Origin: Rhodocyclaceae bacterium
GTDB taxonomy: Bacteria > Pseudomonadota > Gammaproteobacteria > Burkholderiales > Rhodocyclaceae
Length of the DNA: 64,000 bases
Direction: 5' to 3'
Assembly: GCA_016791115.1 (NCBI GenBank)
Contig: JAEUNL010000061.1
Location: 85,634-149,633 of the forward strand
Numbering within the stretch: position 1 is the first letter of the stretch; each line of letters opens with the position of its first letter. The notes beneath the pieces are model-generated. The model saw only the letters and a program-made list of their open reading frames with translations. It had not been told where the DNA came from and did not search any database. Positions 43,773 to 52,583 of the stretch are shown piece by piece. Made by a program: the position numbers and the translations under genes.

Positions 43773-44990
43773 TCAGTATAACAATCCGTGAAACGGCAAA
43801 AACCGCACCGAGTCGCCACGCCGGATCGGGTTGGCTGGCGGGTTATCGATCAGACCGTCGGCCCATACCGTCGAGGTCAACACCGCCGAACTCTGGTTCG
43901 GAAACAATTGGAGAAGCCCCGCTTCGTTTACCTTCGCTCGCAAGAACTCCCTTCGCGGGTCGACCTTCGGCAGATCGAAGTCGGCGATTCGTTGCTCGCT
44001 GTAAGGCGCGACGCTCTTTGCCCCCTGGAGCCTGAGGATGAAAGGCCGCACGACAACCACAAACGTGACGAAAGCCGAAACCGGGTTTCCTGGCAGACCG
44101 ATGAAAGCGGCACCCGTGCCTTCGTTTCGAACATGCCCATATGCCAGCGGCTTTCCCGGCTTCAGCGCGATTTTCCACATCTTGAGCTCACCCACCGCCT
44201 GCACTGCGGGTTTGACGTGGTCTTCCTCTCCCGCCGAAACGCCACCACTCGTAATGATCAGATCGCTTTCAACGGCGGCCTGCCGCAGAACGTCCTGCGT
44301 GGCACGAAGGTCATCTCGCACAATGCCGAAATCCCGCACTTCGCACCCAAGCGACGCCAGCAAACCCCGTAGCAGAAACCGGTTCGAATTGTAGATGGCG
44401 CCAGCTGGCAGCGGGTCGCCCGGCATGATCAGTTCGCTGCCCGTAGAGAACAGAGCGACGCGCAACCGCCGGTAGACCGGCACTCGGGCTGCCCCGACCG
44501 AGGCAGCCAAGCCAGTTTCCTGAGCGCGAAGTCGAGTCCCGGCAGCAAGGACTTCGGCTCCAGCCTGGATGTCTGCGCCGCGGCGGGTGATCCACTCACC
44601 CTCATGCGGAACATGATTGATGACGACGGTATCGCCCTTCGCATCGCAGAGTTCCTGCATCACGACCGCATCGGCCCCGGTCGGGACCGGTGCGCCGGTA
44701 AAGATGCGCGCCGCCGTTCCGCGGGCAAGCTGATGGCCGACACTCCCTGCCGGAATCCGTTGCGCAATCTGCAGCGTCGCACCCTTTTCCGTCACATCGG
44801 GGGTCGCAACCGCATACCCGTCCATGAAGCTGTTATCCAACGGCGGAACATCGAGTCCCGAGACAATTGGCGCCGCAAGAACACGCCCGACGCAATCAAG
44901 CGTATCGATCGACTCCACCTCGGCAACCGGAACCGCGGATTTCAGCAGCCGGTCGAGAGCCTCATCGAGCGAAAGCAGATTCTGGGTCAT
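43773..44990 (-). CDS. moeA: Molybdopterin molybdenumtransferase
   Basis: This 405-residue MoeA starts with LLSLDEALDRLL and includes PPLDNSFMDGYAVA, ARIFTGAPVPTGADAVVMQE, VALFSTGSEL and LIITSGGVSAGEEDHVK. GKPLAYGHV and GLPGNPVSAFVTF, the conserved MogA-like active-site segments, are present. It inserts molybdate into MPT-AMP. Its ATG overlaps the stop of mobB in an ATGA junction. Confidence 0.96.
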   Translation of the reverse strand: MTQNLLSLDEALDRLLKSAVPVAEVESIDTLDCVGRVLAAPIVSGLDVPPLDNSFMDGYAVATPDVTEKGATLQIAQRIPAGSVGHQLARGTAARIFTGAPVPTGADAVVMQELCDAKGDTVVINHVPHEGEWITRRGADIQAGAEVLAAGTRLRAQETGLAASVGAARVPVYRRLRVALFSTGSELIMPGDPLPAGAIYNSNRFLLRGLLASLGCEVRDFGIVRDDLRATQDVLRQAAVESDLIITSGGVSAGEEDHVKPAVQAVGELKMWKIALKPGKPLAYGHVRNEGTGAAFIGLPGNPVSAFVTFVVVVRPFILRLQGAKSVAPYSEQRIADFDLPKVDPRREFLRAKVNEAGLLQLFPNQSSAVLTSTVWADGLIDNPPANPIRRGDSVRFLPFHGLLY

Positions 44991-45493
44991 GTCAGCTCCG
45001 TGAAGCGCAAGATGAAGTCGGTCACCGCGTCCGGATCGTTCATGTCGAGATGAGTCAGTGCCGGAGGAATCGCTTGCCCGGGTGTGGCGTCTGTCGCAAT
45101 CGCAACGATGTTCGCGTTATCCGGAAAGATCAGCGGGCATCCGTGCGAAGGTCGATGCACCTCGAGCTTCGGGATCGGTGTGGACTTGAAGCCTTCCACT
45201 AAAACGAGATCGCAAGGCGACAGCAATTTGAGTTGCGCAAACAGGTCAGGCTCCGGCGCGCCGCGCAATTCGTGCATCAGTACCCACCGTTGATCCGAAG
45301 TCAGCAGCACCTCCATGCAACCGGCCTCCCGGTGGCGGAACGAGTCCTTTCCGGGGCGATCGATGTCGAAGCCATGATGGGCATGCTTGATCAGCGACAC
45401 GCGAAACCCTTGCATGACGATACGCGGGATCACCTGTTCGATCAGGGTCGTCTTGCCGGAACCCGAGTAACCCGCGAATCCGAACACTTTCAT
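44987..45493 (-). CDS. mobB: Molybdopterin-guanine dinucleotide biosynthesis adapter protein
   Basis: This 168-residue P-loop GTPase shows VFGFAGYSGSGKTTLIEQVI (Walker A), LIKHAHHGFDIDRPGKDSFRHREAG (MobB-specific), and LVLVEGFKSTPIPKLEVHR. It helps convert Mo-molybdopterin to the guanine dinucleotide form used by DMSO-reductase-type enzymes. MobA is not seen nearby. It is placed between the sensor kinase and moeA on the minus strand. Confidence 0.95.
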   Translation of the reverse strand: MKVFGFAGYSGSGKTTLIEQVIPRIVMQGFRVSLIKHAHHGFDIDRPGKDSFRHREAGCMEVLLTSDQRWVLMHELRGAPEPDLFAQLKLLSPCDLVLVEGFKSTPIPKLEVHRPSHGCPLIFPDNANIVAIATDATPGQAIPPALTHLDMNDPDAVTDFILRFTELT

Positions 45494-45512
45494 CTAGTTC
45501 TCACTGAGAAGC

Positions 45513-47612
45513 CTAGGGCGTCTGCGAATCGAATCGGGGCTCCGAAAGCAGCCAAACAGTGAAACGGCTACCTTCTCCCAATCGGCTGTCCACCGTGATG
45601 GTGCCGCCATAGCGATCGACTAGAGACAGAGATATCGACAATCCGAGGCCGGTGCCCCGGGCACGCTTGGTCGTGAAAAACGGATCGAAGAGCCTTTCGA
45701 GGTGCTCCGGGTTGATTCCGCCCCCAGTGTCGAGCACGCCGATTCTAACACCGCGCGTCACGCCGTCCTCGATCCAGTCCTCCGACATCAGCGTCATCGT
45801 GCCCCCATTCTCCATGGCGTGCAGGGCATTGACCATGAGGTTGATCAGGACTTGCTGAAGTTCATTCCGGTTGATCCGGACGACCTGCACGGCACGGAAA
45901 TCCTGACGCACGCTGACACTCACCTTGCGCAGCTCCGGGCGAACGAGGACCAGACTGTCGGACAGCACCCCATTGACGTCGACATCCTCGACGTAGCCGG
46001 CAAACTCGTCCGGCCTCGCGAACTGGAGGAGCTTCGTCACGATCAGGCGAATGCGGTCGATTTGCTGGTCGAGCAGCCTCATTTCGGTCCTCACTGCGTC
46101 GGCCCCCGGCCCGAGCGCCTCGCGCATCACGTCGAGATTGCCTTGCATGACCGCTATCGGGTTGTTGATCTCGTGTGCCACGCCGGCCGTCAACTGGCCG
46201 ATTGCAGCAAGTTTCTCCGAACGTACGAGGTTCTGTTGCGCCGATCTCAGTTCCGCGTTCGCCTGTGCAAGTTCCCGCGTTCGATCCACGACTTTCTGAT
46301 CCAGCGCGGCATTCAGTTCGCGCAGCTCTGCCGAACGCCGATCCAGCGTGTCAAGCAAGCGGTCGAAGTGCTCCGCGAGGCGCCCGATCTCGTCGTCACT
46401 CCCGACACCACCCACGCGTGCCAAGGCGTTTCCGGACACCACCTCCGAAATGGCAGCGTCCATGCGCTCGATCGGGCGGAACACGGCTCGCGCACGCCTC
46501 AGGCTGATGATGCTGACGGTCAGGGTGAAAACCGCAAACAGCGCAATGATCGACGCGAGGATGTTCCGCTTCACATCGGAAAATGGCTGTTCGAGAAACC
46601 CGACGTACAGCATCCCGACGCGCTTGCCAAAGCTGTCGCGCAGCGGTTCATAGCCCGACACATACCAGTCATTCACGACGAACGCCCGATCGAGCCAGAC
46701 CTTGCCCTCGCCTAGCACCTTGTCGCGCACGGCAAGCGACACCCGCGTTCCGAGCGCACGATCGCCATGCTCATGGGCGGTCGTCTCGGCATCGCCCGCG
46801 ACATCCTCCGGATTCTCCGGCAAGGCACCGAACATCCGGACGTTGGTCGCGATGCGGACATCGTCGAGAAACAAGGTCGCTGTCCCACGCGATCCGAGGG
46901 GCAGTGCGGCTTCCGTGTAAACAATACTGTTGATGTTGTCTACGAAATCCAGGTTCCGATTGAGCAGGACGCCAGCATTCAAGGCACCCACTATCTCGCC
47001 ACTCGCGTCGATCACCGGCGCACCGGCATGGACGACCATCCCGCGCGACTCGACACGCTTGTCGTCGAGCGCCGCCGACGGTGTCTGGATGACACGCAGG
47101 CTGGCGCGCCGGGCCAGTGGCGGCGAAAGATCCTCCAGCAATGCCGGTTCAATAATATCGAGCCCGGCACTCGCCTTGCCTTCGAGGGCAGCCGCGACGA
47201 CCGGCCAGTGCCGGAGGTCTCCCCCCTGCCTGGCACCGCTGCTGGTGGCGACGATCGTTCCGTTCCGATCGACCAGATGGACGAAGTCGAAGCCTTCCCG
47301 TCGAGCGGCCCGATCCATCCACGATGCCAGCGTTGCAGCATGACCTCTTGCCAGCGCGAGCTCGGCCGATCCGGCGAGTCCGCTCAGACTATTCTTCTTG
47401 CCCTCGATAACGCGTTCGAGATACTGGTGCGCGATCACCAGTTCGGCATTCACCTTGTAGATCAGAAGCCGATCGTAGGCAGCATTTCCCCAATACACGA
47501 TCACGCCGATGAGCGCTGGCAGGAGCACCCCGGATGGAAGCAGCACCAACAACAGCAGCTTGGCGCGCACCGACCGGATCGCCGGCCACCGGCTATTCAC
47601 GAGCGGGGGCAT
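45513..47612 (-). CDS. Cache-domain sensor histidine kinase
   Basis: This 699-residue kinase has two membrane helices (residues ~20-45 and ~360-380) flanking a large periplasmic Cache-like sensor region (VHLVDRNGTIVATSSG, VYTEAALPLGSRGTATLFLD). HAMP (IERMDAAISEVV), a coiled coil, HisKA (AAIGQLTAGVAHEINNPIAV, phosphoacceptor His) and HATPase (INLMVNALHAM, VLDTGGGI, GTGLGLSISLSL) follow. The ATG at 47612 has GAGG upstream; a TTG at 47624 is the alternative. It overlaps the helicase gene by 20 bases, and no response regulator gene is adjacent. The NtrB-like transmitter suggests a sigma-54-type partner elsewhere. Confidence 0.9.
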   Translation of the reverse strand: MPPLVNSRWPAIRSVRAKLLLLVLLPSGVLLPALIGVIVYWGNAAYDRLLIYKVNAELVIAHQYLERVIEGKKNSLSGLAGSAELALARGHAATLASWMDRAARREGFDFVHLVDRNGTIVATSSGARQGGDLRHWPVVAAALEGKASAGLDIIEPALLEDLSPPLARRASLRVIQTPSAALDDKRVESRGMVVHAGAPVIDASGEIVGALNAGVLLNRNLDFVDNINSIVYTEAALPLGSRGTATLFLDDVRIATNVRMFGALPENPEDVAGDAETTAHEHGDRALGTRVSLAVRDKVLGEGKVWLDRAFVVNDWYVSGYEPLRDSFGKRVGMLYVGFLEQPFSDVKRNILASIIALFAVFTLTVSIISLRRARAVFRPIERMDAAISEVVSGNALARVGGVGSDDEIGRLAEHFDRLLDTLDRRSAELRELNAALDQKVVDRTRELAQANAELRSAQQNLVRSEKLAAIGQLTAGVAHEINNPIAVMQGNLDVMREALGPGADAVRTEMRLLDQQIDRIRLIVTKLLQFARPDEFAGYVEDVDVNGVLSDSLVLVRPELRKVSVSVRQDFRAVQVVRINRNELQQVLINLMVNALHAMENGGTMTLMSEDWIEDGVTRGVRIGVLDTGGGINPEHLERLFDPFFTTKRARGTGLGLSISLSLVDRYGGTITVDSRLGEGSRFTVWLLSEPRFDSQTP

Positions 47613-49542
47613 CGATGGCCTCAACGCCGAAGAACGCCATTGCCTCGGCCCGCTCGCGGGTTCGGCGCATCGGCGGCAGCGAGCGCCAGACCCGCTTGCC
47701 GTAGGGCTTGTCGATCAGTCTCGGGTCGCAGATCATCAACACGCCGCGATCGGTCTCGCTGCGGATCAGGCGTCCCGCGCCCTGCTTCATGTTGATGACT
47801 GCACGGGGGAGTTGATACTCGAGGAACGGATTCTTGCCGCTGCGGCGCATATGCTCGATGCGCGCGGCAAGCACCGGATCATCGGGCGGCGCAAACGGCA
47901 ACCTGTCGATCACAACGAGAGAAAGGGCTTCCCCCGGGACATCGACTCCCTCCCAGAAGCTTTGGCTGGCCACCAGCGTCGCGTTGCCGAGAAAACGGAA
48001 TCGCTCCAGCAACTCGGTACGCGAGCCCTCTCCCTGAAGTAACAACGGCGAGTCGAATCGGTCCGCCTCGAAGCGGGACTGAAGAAGCTCGTGGATGCGA
48101 CGCATCGCGCGCAGGCTCGTGCACAACACGAACGCACGGCCGCCCGCGGCACGGATCAGCGGATAAGCCGCTTCGACGACAGCCTCGTTGTACCCGTGGG
48201 AGTTCGGTTCGGGCATCCCGCGCGGGGCATAGAGCAAGGCCTGGCTTGCATAGTCAAACGGGCTGCCCCACTGCGCGGTGTCGGCCGCTTCGAGCCCGAG
48301 TTCACCGCAGAAGTGAGCGAAATCCCGTTCCACCGCGAGCGTTGCCGACGTGAAGATCCAGGCACGAGGATGTCCCTGCATCTGCCGCGAGAAAACGCTC
48401 GCCACATCGAGCGGCGTCGCATTCAATGCACACGACTGCGGAAACACCTCGATCCATCTGACGACCTCGGAAACACCTGCTTGCCGCCAGCGCGACAGCC
48501 TTGCGGCGACATCCTCCGCCCGGAGGAGGCAGCTCGCAAGGCCCTCCGATCGATCAGCTTGGGTAACCAGCAGTCCTCGCAATCCTTCGAGCCGTCCTGC
48601 CAGTTCGTCAACCGCCTTGCGGAAATCCGGATTCTGCTCCGCCTGGGCGGCCGTCAAGCGCGCGCCGTCGTCACGGAAGGCAAGCCGCAGGTCACGCGCT
48701 GCCTTGTCCAGCGCGCGAACCGCGTCCGGCAGCGGCAGGAAATCTCGCACCGCCTCCATTGCCTCGTTGCGTACGTCGCGCGCTAGTTCGATCAGTTGCG
48801 AGGTCGACACGCTTTCGCCAAAGAACAGGCTCGCGGTCTCCGGCAACTGGTGGGCTTCATCGAAGATGACTGCATTGCACGCGGGCAGCAGCTCGCCCAC
48901 CCCGTCGTCACGCAGCATGACGTCGGCGAAGAACAGGTGGTGGTTGACCACCACGATATCCGCCTCCATCGCGGCCCGGCGTGCGCCGAGCACGAAGCAC
49001 GACTTGTAGTGCGGACATTCCTGGCCCAGACAATTCTCCCGGGTGGAGGTCGCGGCAATCCAAACCGGCGAATTTTCCGGCACGCTGGTACAGCCTGCCT
49101 TGTCGCCCGAGTCGGTCTCGCGCGCAAAGCGCGCTATGGCGTGCAGATGCGCAACATCCTCGCGGCTCGCGAAACGGCCTTCCACCTGTGCGCGCTCGAG
49201 CCGGTACTGGCAGACATAGTTCTGCCTGCCCTTGAGCAGGGCGACACTCACAGGCAAATGCAAGGCGTCACGCACAGTCGGCAGGTCGCGCTGGAACAAC
49301 TGGTCCTGCAGGGTTCGCGTGCCGGTCGACACGATGACCTTCGCACCGGAAAGCATGGCCGGCACGAGGTATGCGAACGTCTTTCCCGTTCCCGTACCCG
49401 CCTCGGTGACGAGCACACCATTCCCGGCGATCGCGCTGGCGACGCGTTGCGCCATTTCAAGCTGCTGATCGCGCGGGCGGAAGCCGGCAATCGCCGATGC
49501 GAGCGGTCCCGCGTCGCCGAATATGCGTGTGAGATCGGTCAT
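47593..49542 (-). CDS. DinG/YoaA-family ATP-dependent DNA helicase
   Basis: This 649-residue superfamily 2 helicase of the XPD/DinG type has Walker A EAGTGTGKTFAYL, DEAH box in AVIFDEAHQLPE, and the four-Cys Fe-S region between (CTSVPENS, CLGQECPHYKSC). Later motifs include AFVLCTSLRAM, SFWEGVDVPGEALSLVVIDRLPF and the Q-x2-GR-x-IR motif VI QGAGRLIRSETD. Length and motifs fit DinG or YoaA; the two are difficult to separate. It helps to resolve unusual DNA structures. The downstream kinase gene overlaps its end. Confidence 0.93.
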   Translation of the reverse strand: MTDLTRIFGDAGPLASAIAGFRPRDQQLEMAQRVASAIAGNGVLVTEAGTGTGKTFAYLVPAMLSGAKVIVSTGTRTLQDQLFQRDLPTVRDALHLPVSVALLKGRQNYVCQYRLERAQVEGRFASREDVAHLHAIARFARETDSGDKAGCTSVPENSPVWIAATSTRENCLGQECPHYKSCFVLGARRAAMEADIVVVNHHLFFADVMLRDDGVGELLPACNAVIFDEAHQLPETASLFFGESVSTSQLIELARDVRNEAMEAVRDFLPLPDAVRALDKAARDLRLAFRDDGARLTAAQAEQNPDFRKAVDELAGRLEGLRGLLVTQADRSEGLASCLLRAEDVAARLSRWRQAGVSEVVRWIEVFPQSCALNATPLDVASVFSRQMQGHPRAWIFTSATLAVERDFAHFCGELGLEAADTAQWGSPFDYASQALLYAPRGMPEPNSHGYNEAVVEAAYPLIRAAGGRAFVLCTSLRAMRRIHELLQSRFEADRFDSPLLLQGEGSRTELLERFRFLGNATLVASQSFWEGVDVPGEALSLVVIDRLPFAPPDDPVLAARIEHMRRSGKNPFLEYQLPRAVINMKQGAGRLIRSETDRGVLMICDPRLIDKPYGKRVWRSLPPMRRTRERAEAMAFFGVEAIDAPARE

Positions 49543-49621
49543 GAGGTGCCGGCTATCGATGCTACGAATGCTAACATGGCCGCTCGCGTGCCCTTGCGCC
49601 AGGCCTTGTCGGCAGCGCGGT

Positions 49622-49630
49622 TGCTATAAT
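49622..49630 (+). promoter_or_regulatory. Extended -10 promoter (TGCTATAAT) ahead of the zinc-ribbon genes
   Basis: TGCTATAAT is a perfect sigma-70 extended -10 box (TGn + TATAAT), ~60 bases upstream of the gene at 49690 in the gap after the divergent helicase gene. No convincing -35 at 17 bases was found, which is common for extended -10 promoters. Confidence 0.6.
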
Positions 49631-49689
49631 CGCGCGCGACATCGGTTCGCAAGCCGAACCCAGAACAACTCGAATGGAAAGGGAGTCCC

Positions 49690-51372
49690 ATGAAGTTCTG
49701 CCCGAGTTGCGGCGCCGCAGTCGAACCGACCGACAAGTTTTGTGGCGGCTGCGGTTTCAAGCTTGCCGACCGCAGCGCACAGCCACCTCCGCCACCCGCT
49801 AGCGCGGCACCTGCACCCCGCGCGCCGGCCCCCGTGCCCCAGCCTGACGCGACGGACGATGACGATCCCGAAAAGACCATCCTGATTTCCCGGCCGCGCC
49901 CTGCGCCGCCGGCCGCGAATCCGCCCGGCGTCGAACCGCCCCCGCCTCAGCGCAGCGCTGCACGCCCGGAACCTCCACCGGGACTCAGCGGAGCTTCCGG
50001 CGGCGCCGCCGCGGGCGGTGGATCGATTCCGCCCGCCTTCGGCGGAGCGACATCCGGCGGACCGGCCGAAGGCGGATCGTTGCCCGATCCGCTCGCAGAT
50101 CGTGGCGGCTGGCTCGCCTGGCTGATGGCACGGGTCAAGGGGATCGTACTCAAACCTGCCGAAGAGTGGCAGCGGATCGAACCGGAGAACACGGCACCAT
50201 CAGCGCTCTACAAAAGCTATGTTGCACCGCTTGCCGCGATCGGCCCGATCGCGAGCTTCATCGGCATGGTCGTGGTTGGCATCAGCATGCCGTTCGTCGG
50301 CACGATGCGCATCGGCGTTGGCTCAGGCCTCGCCATGATGCTTACCAGTTACGTGCTCGGCCTGGTCGGCGTCTATGTGATCGCACTGATTGCGAACGCC
50401 CTTGCGCCAACGTTCCGCGGCGAACAGAACATGCAGCAAGCCCTCAAGCTGGTCGCCTACGCCTACACGCCGGCCTGGATTGCGAGCGTGCTCGGCATCA
50501 TCCCGGCATTGGGACTGCTGACGGTCATTGCTGCGCTTTATTCGCTTTACCTGCTTTACGCCGGCATTCCGGTGATGATGAAGTGCCCCAAGGGCAACGC
50601 CCTCGGATACACCATCGTACTGGTCATCGTCGGCATCGTGGTGGGCATCATCCTTTCGCTGGCCACGGCGATGTTTTCGCCGACGCCCAATTTCGGCGGC
50701 AGCGCGCAGGTCGATCCGGCCAGCCCGGCCGGTGCAATCCTCGGCGGCCTGGCGGGCAAGGACGGCGATGCCGCAAAGGGTATCGAGGCGATGTCGCAAC
50801 GCATGGAACAGGCCGGGAAGAAGCTCGAGGCGGCCCAGAAGTCGGGCGATCCCAACGCGGCCGCGGCGGCAGCCGGCGAGATGCTGGGCAGCGCACTGAC
50901 AGGTGGCCGCAAGGTCGATCCGGTCGACTTCCAGCAACTCAAGGCGATGCTGCCCGAGAGTCTGTCGGGCCTTCCGCGCACCTCCGCGTCGGGTGAAAAG
51001 GCGGCAATGGGCCCGATGGCAATCTCCTATGCGGAGGGAAATTACGGTAGCGGCGAACGCAGAATTCGTCTCAAAGTGACGGACATGGGCGGCGCCGGGC
51101 TCGCCATGTCCGGCCTCGCCGCCTGGGCCATGGTGGAAATGGACAAGGCAACCGACAGCGGTCGCGAGCGAACGGGCAAGCTCGACGGGCGTCCGTTCCA
51201 CGAACGTTACGACCAGCGAAGTCAATCGGCCGAGTTCGATCTGGTGGTCGCGCAACGTTTCCTGATCGAGGCGAATGGTGAACGCACCGACATGGCGTCA
51301 CTCAAATCGGCCGTTTCCGGCATGGACCTTGCTCGGCTCGAATCCATGAAGAACGTCGGCGCCGCCAATTAG
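49690..51372 (+). CDS. Zinc-ribbon Yip1-domain membrane protein
   Basis: The product has 560 residues. It opens with a zinc ribbon (MKFCPSCGAAVEPTDKFCGG; CxxC ... CxxC), then an acidic segment with DPEKTILISRPRP, a long Pro/Gly-rich linker (residues ~60-135) and a Yip1-like membrane domain with 4-5 helices (residues ~170-340). It includes GIVLKPAEEWQRIEPEN, typical of bacterial Yip1 proteins. The C-terminal ~200 residues (from QMEQAGKKLEAAQKSGD) are soluble and unrecognised. The start has AAAGGGAGTCCC as ribosome site. Function is unknown. Confidence 0.8.
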   Translation: MKFCPSCGAAVEPTDKFCGGCGFKLADRSAQPPPPPASAAPAPRAPAPVPQPDATDDDDPEKTILISRPRPAPPAANPPGVEPPPPQRSAARPEPPPGLSGASGGAAAGGGSIPPAFGGATSGGPAEGGSLPDPLADRGGWLAWLMARVKGIVLKPAEEWQRIEPENTAPSALYKSYVAPLAAIGPIASFIGMVVVGISMPFVGTMRIGVGSGLAMMLTSYVLGLVGVYVIALIANALAPTFRGEQNMQQALKLVAYAYTPAWIASVLGIIPALGLLTVIAALYSLYLLYAGIPVMMKCPKGNALGYTIVLVIVGIVVGIILSLATAMFSPTPNFGGSAQVDPASPAGAILGGLAGKDGDAAKGIEAMSQRMEQAGKKLEAAQKSGDPNAAAAAAGEMLGSALTGGRKVDPVDFQQLKAMLPESLSGLPRTSASGEKAAMGPMAISYAEGNYGSGERRIRLKVTDMGGAGLAMSGLAAWAMVEMDKATDSGRERTGKLDGRPFHERYDQRSQSAEFDLVVAQRFLIEANGERTDMASLKSAVSGMDLARLESMKNVGAAN

Positions 51373-51427
51373 CGTCGCAAGCGGCTGAAAGCTGCAACGC
51401 ACAGCCCAAGCTGCCTGGGGAGACCGA

Positions 51428-52540
51428 ATGATCCGCTGTCCTGCCTGCCAGACCGAAAACAAGCCCTCCACCCGATTCTGCCGCGAATGCGGCGCGTCGC
51501 TGCCCGCCTTGCCGCCCGAGCCCGAAGACAACGACGCCACGATCCTGATTCCGCCGGCCAATGCTTCGGCCAAGCGTGAACCGACCACGACGATCGAACT
51601 GGCCGTCAAGCGCATCGCCCCCGAAACCGAGCCGCCCAAACCGGCAGCGGCCGACAACGACATGACGGTGCTGCTGCCGAAGAAATCGCCACCCAAGCCG
51701 AAGTACGAGCCCGCTCCGCCCACGATCACCGGCCCGCTCACCGAACCGCCCAAGCGCTCGCGGCATGCCCCTGCGAACGGCACGCCCGGCAGTGCGGCAA
51801 CCGGCACCGCGGCGCGCAAGTCGATGACGCCCGTCATCGTGCTGTCGCTGCTCGCCATTGCCGGCGGCTCGGCCGGCTATCTGGGCTGGCTGATGCTGAA
51901 AAAGCACAAGGCCGGCACCGAGCCCGAACAGGTCGCAGCAGTGACGCCGCCCCCGGTTACGCAATCGGTGCAACCCGCACCGCCGCCGGCGACCTCGGCC
52001 CCCGCACCGGGGGCGACTGAAGTGGCACCCGTTGCACCACCGCCGGCCACGGCAGCACCAAGTTCTCCGACGCCACTACCTGCCAGGGCCGAAGCGGCGC
52101 CGACGCCGCCGCAACCCGCGGTACCGGCTCAACAGCCGGCTGTGCAAACGGCGACCAGTGGTGTCGCCAAGCCGGATGAAAGCCCGGCCAGTGCCGAAAA
52201 ACGGCAGTTGGAGAAGGCAAAAGCCGACGCTGCGAAGAAGGAGAAACTCGAGAAGCAGAAAAAGCCTGCCAGCGCGGTACCGGTCGCCGCCAGCAGCGAG
52301 CCATCGCAGCCGCCATCGCGCCCGACCGACACGCATCGCACTGCAACGCCGACGCCTGAACCCGCTCCCAGACAGGAGGCCTCACCCGTCTCCCTGCTGC
52401 GCGAGGAGTTGCGGGTCTGCGAGGCACAGAACGTGTTCAAGCGAGAATTCTGCAAGCACCAGGCCCGCCAGCGCCACTGCGCCGGCTTGTGGGACCAGGT
52501 GCCGGAATGTCCGTCCAAGAAGGACGAGAAGCTCTACTGA
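51428..52540 (+). CDS. Zinc-ribbon, single-pass membrane protein with Pro/Ala-rich region
   Basis: The product has 370 residues. The N-terminus MIRCPACQTENKPSTRFCRE is a zinc ribbon; DNDATILIPPA and DNDMTVLLPKK follow, repeating the acidic-Thr-hydrophobic motif of the previous protein. There is one TM (MTPVIVLSLLAIAGGSAGYL) near residue 140, a long Pro/Ala-rich segment and a C-terminal region with four Cys (LRVCEAQ, FCKHQARQRHCAGLW, ECPSKK). Lysine-rich KADAAKKEKLEKQKK resembles TolA/TonB-like stalks. The function is not known; it probably acts with its two neighbours. Confidence 0.75.
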   Translation: MIRCPACQTENKPSTRFCRECGASLPALPPEPEDNDATILIPPANASAKREPTTTIELAVKRIAPETEPPKPAAADNDMTVLLPKKSPPKPKYEPAPPTITGPLTEPPKRSRHAPANGTPGSAATGTAARKSMTPVIVLSLLAIAGGSAGYLGWLMLKKHKAGTEPEQVAAVTPPPVTQSVQPAPPPATSAPAPGATEVAPVAPPPATAAPSSPTPLPARAEAAPTPPQPAVPAQQPAVQTATSGVAKPDESPASAEKRQLEKAKADAAKKEKLEKQKKPASAVPVAASSEPSQPPSRPTDTHRTATPTPEPAPRQEASPVSLLREELRVCEAQNVFKREFCKHQARQRHCAGLWDQVPECPSKKDEKLY

Positions 52541-52583
52541 CCACGGCGCTTGCGTCCCTGAAGCGCCGTCGGAGACACCCCGA

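Noticed and set aside
45513..47612. PrsK, the kinase thought to control PEP-CTERM genes
   Set aside because: PrsK-type kinases have a multi-helix membrane domain and GAF; this protein has two membrane helices and a Cache-like sensor.
49576..49592. TGGCCGCTCGCGTGC as sigma-54 promoter of the zinc-ribbon gene
   Set aside because: The -24 box departs from TGGCAC, the -12 box lacks TTGC and an extended -10 box is present nearer the gene.
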